Below are positions 22,738-32,496 of a stretch of 64,000 nt of DNA, piece after piece (the first letter of the stretch is position 1; each line of letters starts with the position of its first letter). The DNA is from Flammulina velutipes. Lineage: Eukaryota > Basidiomycota > Agaricomycetes > Agaricales > Physalacriaceae. The stretch spans positions 3,472,001-3,536,000 of the forward strand of contig CM022368.1 in NCBI GenBank assembly GCA_011800155.1, written 5' to 3'. The notes below the pieces were generated by a model, which was given only the letters and a program-made list of their open reading frames with translations, did not search any database and had not been told where the DNA came from. Made by a program: the position numbers and the translations under genes.

Positions 22738-24941
22738 CTAAGGTTGCCAGTCGATAGAGATGGACTTATTCGCATCAGTGATGGAAGACAGATGATGAGA
22801 CGCTATGCGTAGTCCCATTTTGTTCGTTTGTCTAACCCCGTTTTCAATGCTCGCTGCGAAAACATGAGCGCAAGGAAGATGTACACGGAAAAAACCTGTT
22901 GCATACCACATGTTGAATTCAATACCGTAAGTCTTGCTGGTGTGACTTTGTACCATGACAGAACGCTCCTTCATGACTTCCTCTCTGACCGCTTCGGCTT
23001 CCAGTCTAGTCATGGTCGCTTCAGCTGTCATATCGACGATCGCATTTATGAGCTCCAGCGGTAATCGTTGACCAAGACAATCCGGGGACAAAAGGACTTC
23101 TTCTATCCACTCCCTTTGCTGGAGAGCCACATCTAATGTCGATGGTATCCGAACGTTGGGATCGACGAGGAATAAAGCCACAATCTTCCTATGTCCTGGT
23201 TTCGCCTTGTCGAGCAAACCGAAAGGTTGAACTTGATGCTGGTATATATTGGGGAACGCGATGCACCGTCCTTGACAAGTCTTGACGCCTCCCAACCCTT
23301 GAACAAGAGGAGAATCTCTGAGAGAGAACTATTAGCAGGGACTTCGCGCCGAGCCAAAGAATCCCACCGGGTCATGTTATAGAGAACGGCTGAACATGTA
23401 TTGTCGTCCTGCCCGTGATACTGGGGTTCTAGGACAGCGGTACGAAAGTCCAAACGCGAGTCGGTAATGTTTTCCTCATCGTAATACTATGAATCTGGTT
23501 AAACAAGGGCTGCAATAAAACACACAAACAGTGAACACACGTAGATGAATGTAGACACGATCCGTTCATTCAACATGCCTGGGTTAGGTATGTCAACGGA
23601 CAGTTTTTTCCTGATAGGAGAAGGAAATACCTTCGACATGCCAAGTTCCACCAGGATATTCCGGACTTTCAGGAGACAGAACAATATTCGCAAGTTTGAC
23701 GATGACTTGTAGTGTCGAGCCAGCCAAATCGACAGTCCTTTGAATGACATCTAACGCTCCTGTATAGGATGGCAAGGCATCAGGAAGAGTCTTAGGGAAA
23801 TTGGCCTCGAATTCATCGAATTGCTCGTCAGTCCACGAGTCAATATCAGGATAATTCTTGTGATACGGGGATGGTGGACCCGTTGAACAACCTTCTTCGC
23901 TTCTGAAAATGCATCCTACATGACCTCGGTAGTCTCCGTATTCGCCTGGTATGTCCTCGATGAGCAGTCGCAACTTGCTCAGAGGGCGCCGAAGGTCAGA
24001 GAGAACACGCTCCCACATGGGCACTGCGCGAGACACGAGCTGTTCGATGACTGGATAAAGATCCTTATGGTGTGTTGGGTGTATATTGTTGATATAAGAT
24101 CCTTTGAGGGTAGCCTTGCCGTTCGGTTCAATGACGAAGTCGGACGGTAGCCATTGGAAGCGTTCGGAGAAGAAAGTATGGTCCGATCTCATTTCTGTTC
24201 GCGACGGCGTTGTAGCAACGTTAGAGACAGCCTCCGAAGGCGTGTGGACATGTGTAAACTTGTAACGCAGGGGGTAAAGGGACGGATGGACGAGGTCGAG
24301 AACTCGCCCATTGCTGCCAGGGTGCCAGTCGCGCTGCTCGGGCGGTACATCTTCGAGCTTGGAAATGGAGTGGAGGAGAGCATCGCGTAGAGGATTAGAC
24401 ACCAGACTGTCAGATTTCCACACTCGTTCGTAGCAGCCAACTTGAATGCCTGTCTCTTCATCACGCAGCTTGGCATATCCTTCCAGTTCTGCGAGAACAT
24501 AGTCGACCTTGAGAATCAATCAAGATTAGTTGTGGAATTCTTCATAAGTATTATTATTGAACATATACCATTCTCTCAGTAAGACGCCATTCTGGCTTTT
24601 CGTCAAGTCCTGCAGAACCTTGCTCGAGCGCCTCCTCTCGCCATTTTTGCTTGATGGCAGGATCTTTCATCTTTTCGTGCCATTGCGGTTTATCTCGAAT
24701 AGTCGCGGACAACGCGCACATACGGAGTTCCACGATTGTCCTCGGTGTGTCGCCCCACGGTTCATAGTGAAGAAGGGGGAAAGGGTGAGGATATTGGGCA
24801 GTCTCATTGAAAACCACAACAGATAAGCTGTACGCTTCCTCGCAAGGATCCGGCATGGCTAGATCAACGCAATCAGTATACGTGTAGTCACAGGTGAAAA
24901 CACTCACGTCTTTCTGCCAGTATCTGGTTTGTACGAGCCAT
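22738..24941 (-). CDS. DUF4246 protein, fungal, function unknown
   Basis: Member of the fungal DUF4246 family, which has no established biochemical role. Exon 1 encodes MARTNQILAERP, joined in frame to MPDPCEEAYSLSVVVFNETA, then ELRMCALSATIRDKPQWHEK, REEALEQG, VDYVLAELEGYAKLRDEETG, and a middle section with WLPSDFVIEPNGKATLKGSY and NNIHPTHH. The family hallmark PEYPGGTWHVEG, followed by a stretch near 23.4 kb ending CSAVLYNMTRWDS, is present. C-terminal part includes CQGRCIAFPNIYQHQVQPFG, HRKIVALFLVDPN, and ending ITDANKSISIDWQP. The WHVEG and RCIAFPN-HQVQPF segments look like the His-rich face of a double-stranded beta-helix (2-oxoglutarate oxygenase-like) fold; this is inference. An internal ATG at 24,856 would be an alternative start. 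Confidence 0.85.
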
Positions 24942-25285
24942 GGTAAAGGGGTATGTGTGAGAGTCGCGTGAGAGTAAAGTTTTAGACAAATCACGAGTCA
25001 TGCGTCGGCACCCTTTCCGAGATTGACTATCATTTCCAGCGCGCGCGTTCTCAAGGACATGTACCGCAGCATTGAGGCAGCATTGCAAAAGGGTAGTCAA
25101 TACCAAGTCTGTCAAGATAGCGCAAGTAGAACTACCAAATAGAACCCAACACAGCGTCTGGTTTTCTTGTACAGTACCAGCGCTGCGATGCAAACAAAAA
25201 CCGTGGTACAGCTTATCCAAATCCCATACGGTCAAATTGAGCTTTCCTAACTCTAAGCATAAAAATTCTAGATATGTAATATACC
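24942..25285. other. Intergenic, no gene seen
   Basis: About 340 bases between the DUF4246 start and the AsnRS stop. Stop-free stretches on both strands lack any recognisable protein pattern. Confidence 0.5.
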
Positions 25286-27268
25286 TCAAGGTGTGGCGCG
25301 TCCCGGCCACCTAGAAAATACGATATCAGTAGCCATTCTCGAGTCAGGAAGTTACTATCCACGAACCTTGGGTACAAAGAGCACTCTCTAACTGTAAACC
25401 TGTTGGCCAACCAAGCGAGAAAACGCTGAAAACCTCCATTAGATACCATCCTTTAAATAAAAGCATATCACTCACCTCAACACCCAGCCCATATCCACCA
25501 TGTTCGCAAGTCCCGTACTTGCGTTGATCTGTGAACCAATAGTACGGCGCCGGATCGATCCCCTCCCTCTTATACGCTGCCAATAACTCATCAATATCCG
25601 ATATCCTCATCGAACCACCAACGATCTCCCCAACGTTCGGCATAAGTAAATCACAACTCTCCGTAAACACATGCGGGCCTCCATCCGAAGGGATCTTCTT
25701 CATGTAGAAAGCCTTTAACTCCGCAGGGAACGAATGCAAGAAGATGGGTGTCCCGATGATATCCGTCATTTGGCGTTCAGCAGCCTCTGCGATATCGTCA
25801 CCTACTGCGTGGTCCACCAATTTGGGCTTGCCGCCATCGTCCAAGATAGCATTACCGTCAGCGTCCTCATCGGGACGCTGGATGCCATGTTCGACGAGCC
25901 AAGCGATCGCATCCTGATAGGACATACGACGGAATGGCCTAGCAGGCGGTTTGAATCCGGGGTTGAGCTGCTGGATAAGACCCGCCGCAATAGGATCCGC
26001 CAATAGCTTGTCAACAGTTTCGCAAATAACAGCTTCGATGTTCGACATGAGGTCGTCGAAGTTGATGAAGGCCAACTCGGCCTCGAGATGGGTGTATTCG
26101 CTCAAGTGGCGACGTGTATGACTGTTCTCAGCACGGAAACTCTCCTGTACGCAGTAAACATCTCCAAGACTAGGTAAACACGTTTCGAGGTATAGTTGAG
26201 AGCTCTGCGTGAGGAAGGCTGGTTGGCCGTAGTAGTTGAACGCGAAAAGGGTGGCGCCGCCTTCGACTTGAGTTTGAACCATGCAAGGAGGTGTCACCTC
26301 CATGCAACTATGTTCGACGTAAGTATCCCGGAAGGCTCGGAGTAGCATTGAGCGCAGACGAAGAACGCTCGATGCGGTTTCTCCTCTGATAACAAGATGT
26401 CGCAGATCAGCTTGGATAGAAGGATCAGATTTCTGCGTAACACATGAGCTGACAGTTCGATATGAAGACAACAAGATACTGACTTCGTTGAGCCGGTTAG
26501 TGAAAGCATCTTCAGCGCCTGGGGCAGCACCGAGAACCTTCCAATAGTCGACAACAAGTTCGTGCCCTCCCGGAGCTGTTTTCCCTTCTGGTAGTTCTTG
26601 GAGGGTCCCAACAAGCTCGACAGAGGACTCCAAGGTGAGAGTGAGAGCCTCGTATGTTTGACTCTGAACGAACGGTTGTGAATCAAGATATCTCTGAGAA
26701 TGAATGTTGGACGTACGACCAGGCCAGAAAGAACGGTCTGAAGGTAACCAGTACCATCTCTCAGGATAAGGAATATTATCCCTTTCTGAGAACGCAATCG
26801 ATGGACCCATCCAGATACTCGGATGCGTTTTGACCTTAGTGGCGTAAGTGCATCAATCTTTGCCTAGAAAACGGTCCGTGATCAGAGAGGAGCGTTGCCC
26901 GGGATGAATAAGTAACAGACCTTTGTCGCAACAGGTAGCGACGTGTCCTCCTTGAGTACGATGGCTTTGCTCTCTTCAAGCAGCTTTTCCCTCTTCTCCT
27001 TCTCGTCTCCCTGCTCCTTTGCCTCGCGTCCAGCGAGCTCTTCTGCCTTCTTTCGTTTTTTCTCCAGGCCATCTGATGTTTTCTTGGCCTTTTTCAACGA
27101 TGATTGAGTCGGTTCGTCGTACGGCGAATTGGCATCTTTGCGTATCAGGAAACCATCAGTGTCCCCATGGGTGAACAGAGCGAATCCAAGCGTCTGATAA
27201 GGTTGTTCTGAAGTCCCTTTGCCAGTTGTATCCGATCCTGAGGCTTCGTCGACGTGTATGGGCGCCAT
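25286..27268 (-). CDS. DED81: Asparaginyl-tRNA synthetase, cytosolic
   Basis: Class IIb aminoacyl-tRNA synthetase that charges tRNA-Asn. The N-terminal extension (MAPIHVDEASGSDTTGKG and a Lys/Glu-rich coiled section) is typical of the cytosolic eukaryotic enzyme. The anticodon-binding OB fold shows RSQKGIIFLILRDGTGYLQ. Catalytic core: TPPCMVQTQVEGGATLFAF, QSSQLYLETCLPSLGDVYCV, motif 2 in ESFRAENSHTRRHLSEYTHL, FMxKIPSDG as FYMKKIPSDGGPHVFTESCD, and motif 3 around GLGVERFLAWL. After a final intron, NRFTVRECSLYPRWPGRATP ends the protein; YPRxPGRxxP is the expected terminus. The start lies only 80 bases from the start of the divergent Rab geranylgeranyl transferase alpha gene. Confidence 0.95.
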
Positions 27269-27348
27269 AACGCGTGAAGAGATGAGAGTAAGTGATTAAG
27301 AGCAGTTGCAATCAATGTGACTCGTTTTGATCACTGACCACCATCACC

Positions 27349-28788
27349 ATGGTTCGTCCGTCATTCTCCTACGTGTCTTAGTTCTCACGAGTGTATGCAG
27401 CACGGAATCAAACGCGTTAAACAAATTGCTGAAGCTATTGAGGCTCGTAAACTGCGCGAAAAGGCCAAAATTCAGGAATACCTTGCTCTCACAGATGATA
27501 TACTCGCTCGCGTATGCGTTCTTGGAATTGTCCCTAATTACAGGTTGAACATCCTCGTAGAAGAAGGCATCAGACTGGTCAAAGGACGCCTTTGAACTGA
27601 CGACCAAAATGCTCCAAGTCAATCCCGAGTTCTATACCGTATGGAATTATCGGAGAAAGATAATGCTCAACGGGCTCTTCACGACGAGGTCAGTTTATCA
27701 TGACTCTAGCTATAATAGCATGGACCTCACGTTCTCAGTTCCCTTCAGGAGATAAATGACTTGCTATCTGACGACTTATCCATGACTACTCGCGCCCTCA
27801 AGGCGCATCCCAAGGTGTATTGGATATGGAACCATCGACGCTGGTGTCTAGAGAACGTTCCTGAAGGTCCCGGTACGAGCGAAGAAGGAGACCCCTTGGG
27901 ATGGCGCAAATCCTATTGGGACAAAGAGATGTTTGTGGTCGAGAAGATGCTTGATATGGATCCACGTAACTGTGCGTGCACTTCTATTGCCTTGCTACAT
28001 CATCTGATCATGCACAGTCCACGCATGGGACTATCGGCGCTATGTTCTTGCTGGGATGCCCGTCTCAAGGCCGGAGTCCGATGAACTTGAATACACGATG
28101 AAAAAGATTGGGACGACGCTTTCCAACTTTAGCGCTTGGCACCATCGGTCTAAAGTGCTGACGTCCTTATGGAATGACGGCCGCTTGGACGTTACGAAAT
28201 CTAAAGAAGATGGCGCGTATCTACGTTATACCTCCAAAGGATATATTAATATTCGCGCTACAGAGTTTGAGCTCGTGAGGAACGCCATGTACACCGACGC
28301 GAATGACCAGAGTGTCTGGCTGTATCATAGATGGCTTATAGGACCTGGTGGGTTATTCCTACCCCATTATTCGTCGGACTCATTTCTTTGCAGGGAACGA
28401 TAAAGATTTGCTCGAGAGCGAGATCGCGGTCATACAAGAATTGCTGGATGTTATTGTGGAAGAATCTAACGAGAAGTCTGACAGCAAATGTGAGCAAAAC
28501 TGGGCTATCCGCTTTCTTCTCTTCTCAATGCGACGCAGGGTGTATGGAGTCACTCGTGCACTACAAGCTAATGCTTATCGGGAAACACGGCCAATCTGTG
28601 GACTGTTCTAAACTACGCGAGGACTGTCTGGATCTCCTCGGGCAATTAATTCACTTGGACCCCGCTCGAAAGAATCGATACAAAGGAATATGTAAGTGAC
28701 ATACAAACGGGCATGCGGTTGATCATCATTCATTCGTTTTTATCTAGCGGCGTCGTTGCAAGTCAAGGGTAGTGCAGACGTGGAATAG
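27349..28788 (+). CDS. BET4: Rab geranylgeranyl transferase (GGTase II) alpha subunit
   Basis: Alpha subunit of the enzyme that prenylates Rab GTPases, essential for membrane traffic. Prenyltransferase alpha repeats are plain: LTTKMLQVNPEFYTVWNYRR, THRALKAHPKVYWIWNHRRW (beginning MTTRALK), VEKMLDMDPRN followed by HAWDYRR across an intron, and KIGTTLSNFSAWHHRSKVL. C-terminus ISASLQVKGSADVE. Family members begin MHGIKR or similar. This can be produced either by a one-codon first exon, ATG at 27,349 spliced over 49 bases to CACGGAATC, giving MHGIKRVKQ, or by an unspliced ATG at 27,395, giving MQHGIKRVKQ. The former matches the family better and is used here. A divergent start of AsnRS lies 80 bases away. 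Confidence 0.9.
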
Positions 28789-28914
28789 ATTTCTTAGAGC
28801 GAAACGAGCACATGGGTGATACACGTCAATTCACATTCCTATTGTACATTTAATGCCACCGTAGAGGTTGGATGGAAGGATGATCTGTGATGAGGTGGTG
28901 ATTGGGCGATGCAT

Positions 28915-29119
28915 TTAGCATTTGCATTCGCCAGGCTTGCAGGCACACCTACGAAAAAGTAAGAATGGGTCCCCAACAGTGAAAACGGAAAACATACGAA
29001 GCACCGCAGCTGCAGGTCTGGCTTCCGCAAGTGCTGGAAGAGACGGGGGTGTTGACGGTCTGAACGTAAAGATAAGGGATCGCGTCCATCCAGGAAGCGT
29101 TGGCACTCACAGAGATCAT
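28915..29119 (-). CDS. Copper-type metallothionein, 34 residues, three exons
   Basis: Tiny cysteine-rich protein that can be assembled only by splicing: exon 1 29,111-29,119 (MIS), exon 2 28,998-29,059, exon 3 28,915-28,948, with introns of 51 and 49 bases having GTGAGT...CAG and GTATGT...TAG ends. Exon 2 encodes TVNTPVSSSTCGSQTCSCGA and a split Ser; exon 3 encodes CACKPGECKC. Seven cysteines in the spacing CX4CXCX3CXCX4CXC, no aromatic residues and a short non-Cys leader fit fungal metallothioneins, which bind Cu(I), and in some mushrooms Cd, Zn or Ag, in the cytosol. Codons stay in frame across both introns. A TATATAAG box sits about 75 bases upstream of the ATG. The metal preference is not predictable from this alone. 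Confidence 0.85.
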
Positions 29120-29191
29120 TTCTTGAGTTGAGATGGTGGTTATTGGTCAAGTGGATTTGGATTTCTGAATTTGCAGTGTCGAGCGGTGGGT

Positions 29192-29199
29192 CTTATATA
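29192..29199 (-). promoter_or_regulatory. TATA box of the metallothionein gene
   Basis: TATATAAG on the minus strand, about 73 bases before the ATG, a normal distance for an inducible fungal promoter. Confidence 0.6.
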
Positions 29200-29300
29200 C
29201 CTCCTGAATGATGTTTACACTTGTTGCCAGTTCCGATGGCGCTGACTCAGCCATCCACTTAATGGCGCACGGAGGGCGGCCTCCAGAAATTGCCTCGTCG

Positions 29301-29387
29301 TTTATAATTGGATCTCGTTGCTGTATTATGCGAGCTACTATGACTCGAGAAGCCTCAGCTGGATGTGGCGCTAGATCCAATTATAAA
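29301..29387. repeat. Perfect 15-base inverted repeat, 57-base spacer
   Basis: TTTATAATTGGATCT at 29,301-29,315 is the exact reverse complement of AGATCCAATTATAAA at 29,373-29,387. The right arm is followed by a partial copy of its core (ATCCAATTG). The AT-rich arms hold CCAAT on opposite strands. Confidence 0.8.
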
Positions 29388-29473
29388 TCCAATTGCCCAG
29401 TATATGCCGTGGCCGTTGCCAAACATGGGATAACAACGCGCCTTCTTCTTTACCACCAGTCGCGTCGTTTTAT

Positions 29474-32254
29474 ATGATGGAAGCGGCTCACAGAGTCCTC
29501 AAAGATGTATTTGGACACGATGCCTTCCGTCTTTCACAAGAACATGTAAAGATGCTACACTCGTCGCGTTCAGCAAACTCAAGACGCGTCGCTTTTTCTT
29601 AGGTTATCCATCGCCTCCTCGTTGACAATGACAACGCTCTCGTGCTATTTCCTACCGGAGGAGGAAAAAGCTTGACTTATCAAGTGCCTGCGCTGTGCCT
29701 AGAAGTACGCCTCTTATTTCCAAGTCGGACATATGATGCCTACTAACAACGTCACTAGGGCCTCACTCTGGTTATCTCGCCGCTAATTGCCTTGATGAAA
29801 GACCAAGTCGACATGTTACAGAAACGGGGTGTCAAAGCAGCCAGTCTAGACAGCACGATAGACGCTGAAATGGCGCGTGTAATCAAACACGACGCCATCG
29901 CAGGAAAGCTCAAATTGCTATATGTAGCGCCTGAACGGTATGTTCGCTCATTAAAGCGTAGACTTGATACTCATAATATGACAGTCTCAACAACGAAGGA
30001 TTCATCGAAATGATGCGACAAGTCAAAATCTCTCTTCTTGCCGTGGATGAATCCCATTGCATTTCTCAAGTACGAATGCTATACGCCCTATATTGTGTGT
30101 CAGCGGCTCACAGTTAATTAGTGGGGCATGAGCTTTCGTCCAGAGTATCTCAAGGTGGCTCGATTTGCAGAAGAGATGGACGTCGAACGTGTCCTTTGCT
30201 TGACTGCCACCGCAACATCCAACGTGGTCCAAGATATTTGCAACTCTTTCGTTATCGACCCAGAGGCCGGAATCTTTAAAACGCCTGTTTTCCGTTCCAA
30301 GTGGGTCATTCTTTGATACCACTTACTTTTGACTAACCAATGCAGTCTGGCATTCGAGGTCGACGTTGCCTTGACTTTTGATGAGAAGGTCCAGAAAGCC
30401 CTTGCGCTGCTGAAGAAACGCACGGGGCCAGCTATCATATACGTGACTTTACAGAAACACGCCGAACAGATCGCCGAGGCACTCAAAAAGCACAAGCAAC
30501 CGGCTTCGGTGTATCACGCTGGGCTTCCCGCCGAGGAGAGAGCTAAGATCCAGCTAGAATTTATGGTATCGGCAAAGGGGATAGTATGTGCGACCATTGC
30601 TTTCGGTATGGGCATCGACAAGGGCAAGTTCATTCCTGTTGAAATTTGACCAATACTATATTTACGACTTTCGTTACAGCGGACATTCGACAGGTCTGTT
30701 TCTCCTTTCTTAAATTGCTATCCGAACCCACGCTTCGATAGGTTATCCATCTTTACATGCCAAAGACCTTGGAAGGGTATAGTCAAGAGGTGGGTCGTGC
30801 TGGCCGCGATGGGCTTCCTTCGACGTGCCTCATGCTACTCTCTCCGCCTGATATTCCCATCTTGGAGGGATTCGCGCGAGGTGATACTTGCTCTCTAAAC
30901 TCGATGAAGCTGTGGCTGCAGGAGGTTGCATTCAAGAAGGTCGACGAAGACGGTACGATCAACTGCAACCTGTACCAACAATCTAAAGAGTCAGCACATG
31001 CCGTCCTTCCGTATATGTTCTGGTTGACAATTTCTACCTTCTAGGTTTGACATAAAGGTTTGTCCAACCATTTCATGGGGCCTTCAAGTCGACTGAACAT
31101 CATCACAGTCTACCACACTGGGACTACTCTACGCCCAGCTAGAACTCGAGCATGGATTCCTTCGTGCCGTGACGCCGTTTTACGCTATTTACGACATTAA
31201 GCAACGCTCTCCCTCCGATTGGCAGAATGTCATGAAGCACAATACTAAGGCTGCGCAGGCCATTCGGAACTGCTGGACTCCTAAGGCAGGCGGGTACCAG
31301 GTCTGTAGTTCGCCTGTTCTTATAATCAATCTCCTCTTACACCATCATCCAGGTGGATGTTATTTCCACTGTGGCCTCCTCCGGCCTACCTCGTGCGGAC
31401 ATAGCAAAGACGGTTTCTATGTGGGATCTGAGTGGTCAGTGTACTGCATTATTCTGAGGTCAGGAAACTGAACACTCTCGTAGGCTGGATTGAATCGAAG
31501 GCATCTCAAGTTCGATCAGTATGTTCTTTCTTTTGCCTCCCAGAATGTTATAGACTCATCTGTGACCAGCGCTATCGCGTCTTAAAGCCACTTCCCTCTA
31601 ACCTGGGTGAAATCGCTAAGATCACTGAGAAGCTCTTCCAAGGTATGGAGAGCAGGGAGGAAGATGGCGTCAACCGAATTCGAGCCGTGATCAACTTTGC
31701 TACCAAAGCGAAATGTACGCCTCTCGAGCAGCTTCGCTCCATTCTTACTGAGCACGTCCTCAGGTCTTCCACAATCTCTGGCCGAGTACTTTGGAGATGA
31801 TGCCGTCCCAGGCGGCCGTTGTGGTCAATGCACGTTCTGCAAGACTGGCAAGGCTCTCGAGTTCAACACAGGAGCTCCCATGGATCCTGACCCAGGGCAG
31901 ATCCAAAGCATCCTTGGTGCGTGCACCGTCCGCGATGACCCGCGCTGCCTGGCACGCATGGCCTTTGGTATTCTCTCCCCGCGACTTATGGCAGGCAAAT
32001 GGGGCAACTATCATCCTCTATTCGGAAGCATGGTGGAGGTCGATTTCCCCAAGCTCGTCAAGGCTTTCGACGACGAGTGCAAAAAGGTTAAATATCAGAA
32101 TGTGATGGACGACCCAAAGCCGACTACAGCGAAACGGCCGTACTCCGGTACAAGCTCCAGCTCCCGTGGGGGTTCATCTCGCGGTGGAGGATCTTCGAGA
32201 GGATCGTCGTATCCCAACAAGCGAGGCCGTAGCAACTACTACAAGAAATATTAA
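29474..32254 (+). CDS. RecQ-family DNA helicase with RG-rich tail
   Basis: 3'-5' DNA helicase of the RecQ family, acting in recombination and replication fork repair in the nucleus. Motifs in order: [11 protein letters not shown] (motif 0 region), [19 protein letters not shown] (I), [17 protein letters not shown] (Ia), [14 protein letters not shown] (II, DESH instead of DEAH/DEVH), [20 protein letters not shown] (III), [19 protein letters not shown] (IV), [15 protein letters not shown] (V), [11 protein letters not shown] (VI). After the core come a winged-helix (RQC-like) part with [12 protein letters not shown], then [13 protein letters not shown], a likely zinc-binding cluster. The last ~35 residues are Ser/Arg/Gly repeats ([19 protein letters not shown]) ending [10 protein letters not shown]. 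About 700 residues. MM at the start gives two adjacent ATGs. Cluster position of the cysteines after the RQC is unusual in order. Confidence 0.92.
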
Positions 32255-32496
32255 CTAACTAATTTGTCGCGCCCCTCAATAATGTACGAGCATACTAAAG
32301 TACGATACTCACATTTTATCTGGCCCAATGTTCATAATGTTCTTGACTTCATATGGCACGCTTGAGAAAAGAACATGAGGCATGGCATTGATACAGATAC
32401 AATGTCTACACACAACTATTTATACCCAAAAGCACAACAGACAAAGAAACATGGTAGGAGAGAGTCGTACGTAGAACAGTAGCAAAAAAAAACAGT

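Larger units (their letters stand above)
29120..29473. promoter_or_regulatory. Shared upstream region of metallothionein and RecQ genes
   Basis: Divergent promoter of 354 bases. It holds, from the metallothionein side, a TATA box (29,192-29,199), a perfect AP-1/Gcn4-type TGACTCA (29,243-29,249), a 15-base inverted repeat (arms 29,301-29,315 and 29,373-29,387), and a minus-strand match ATCCAGCTGA (29,355-29,364) to the HTHNNGCTGD consensus of copper-sensing activators of the Ace1/Amt1 type. Confidence 0.5.
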
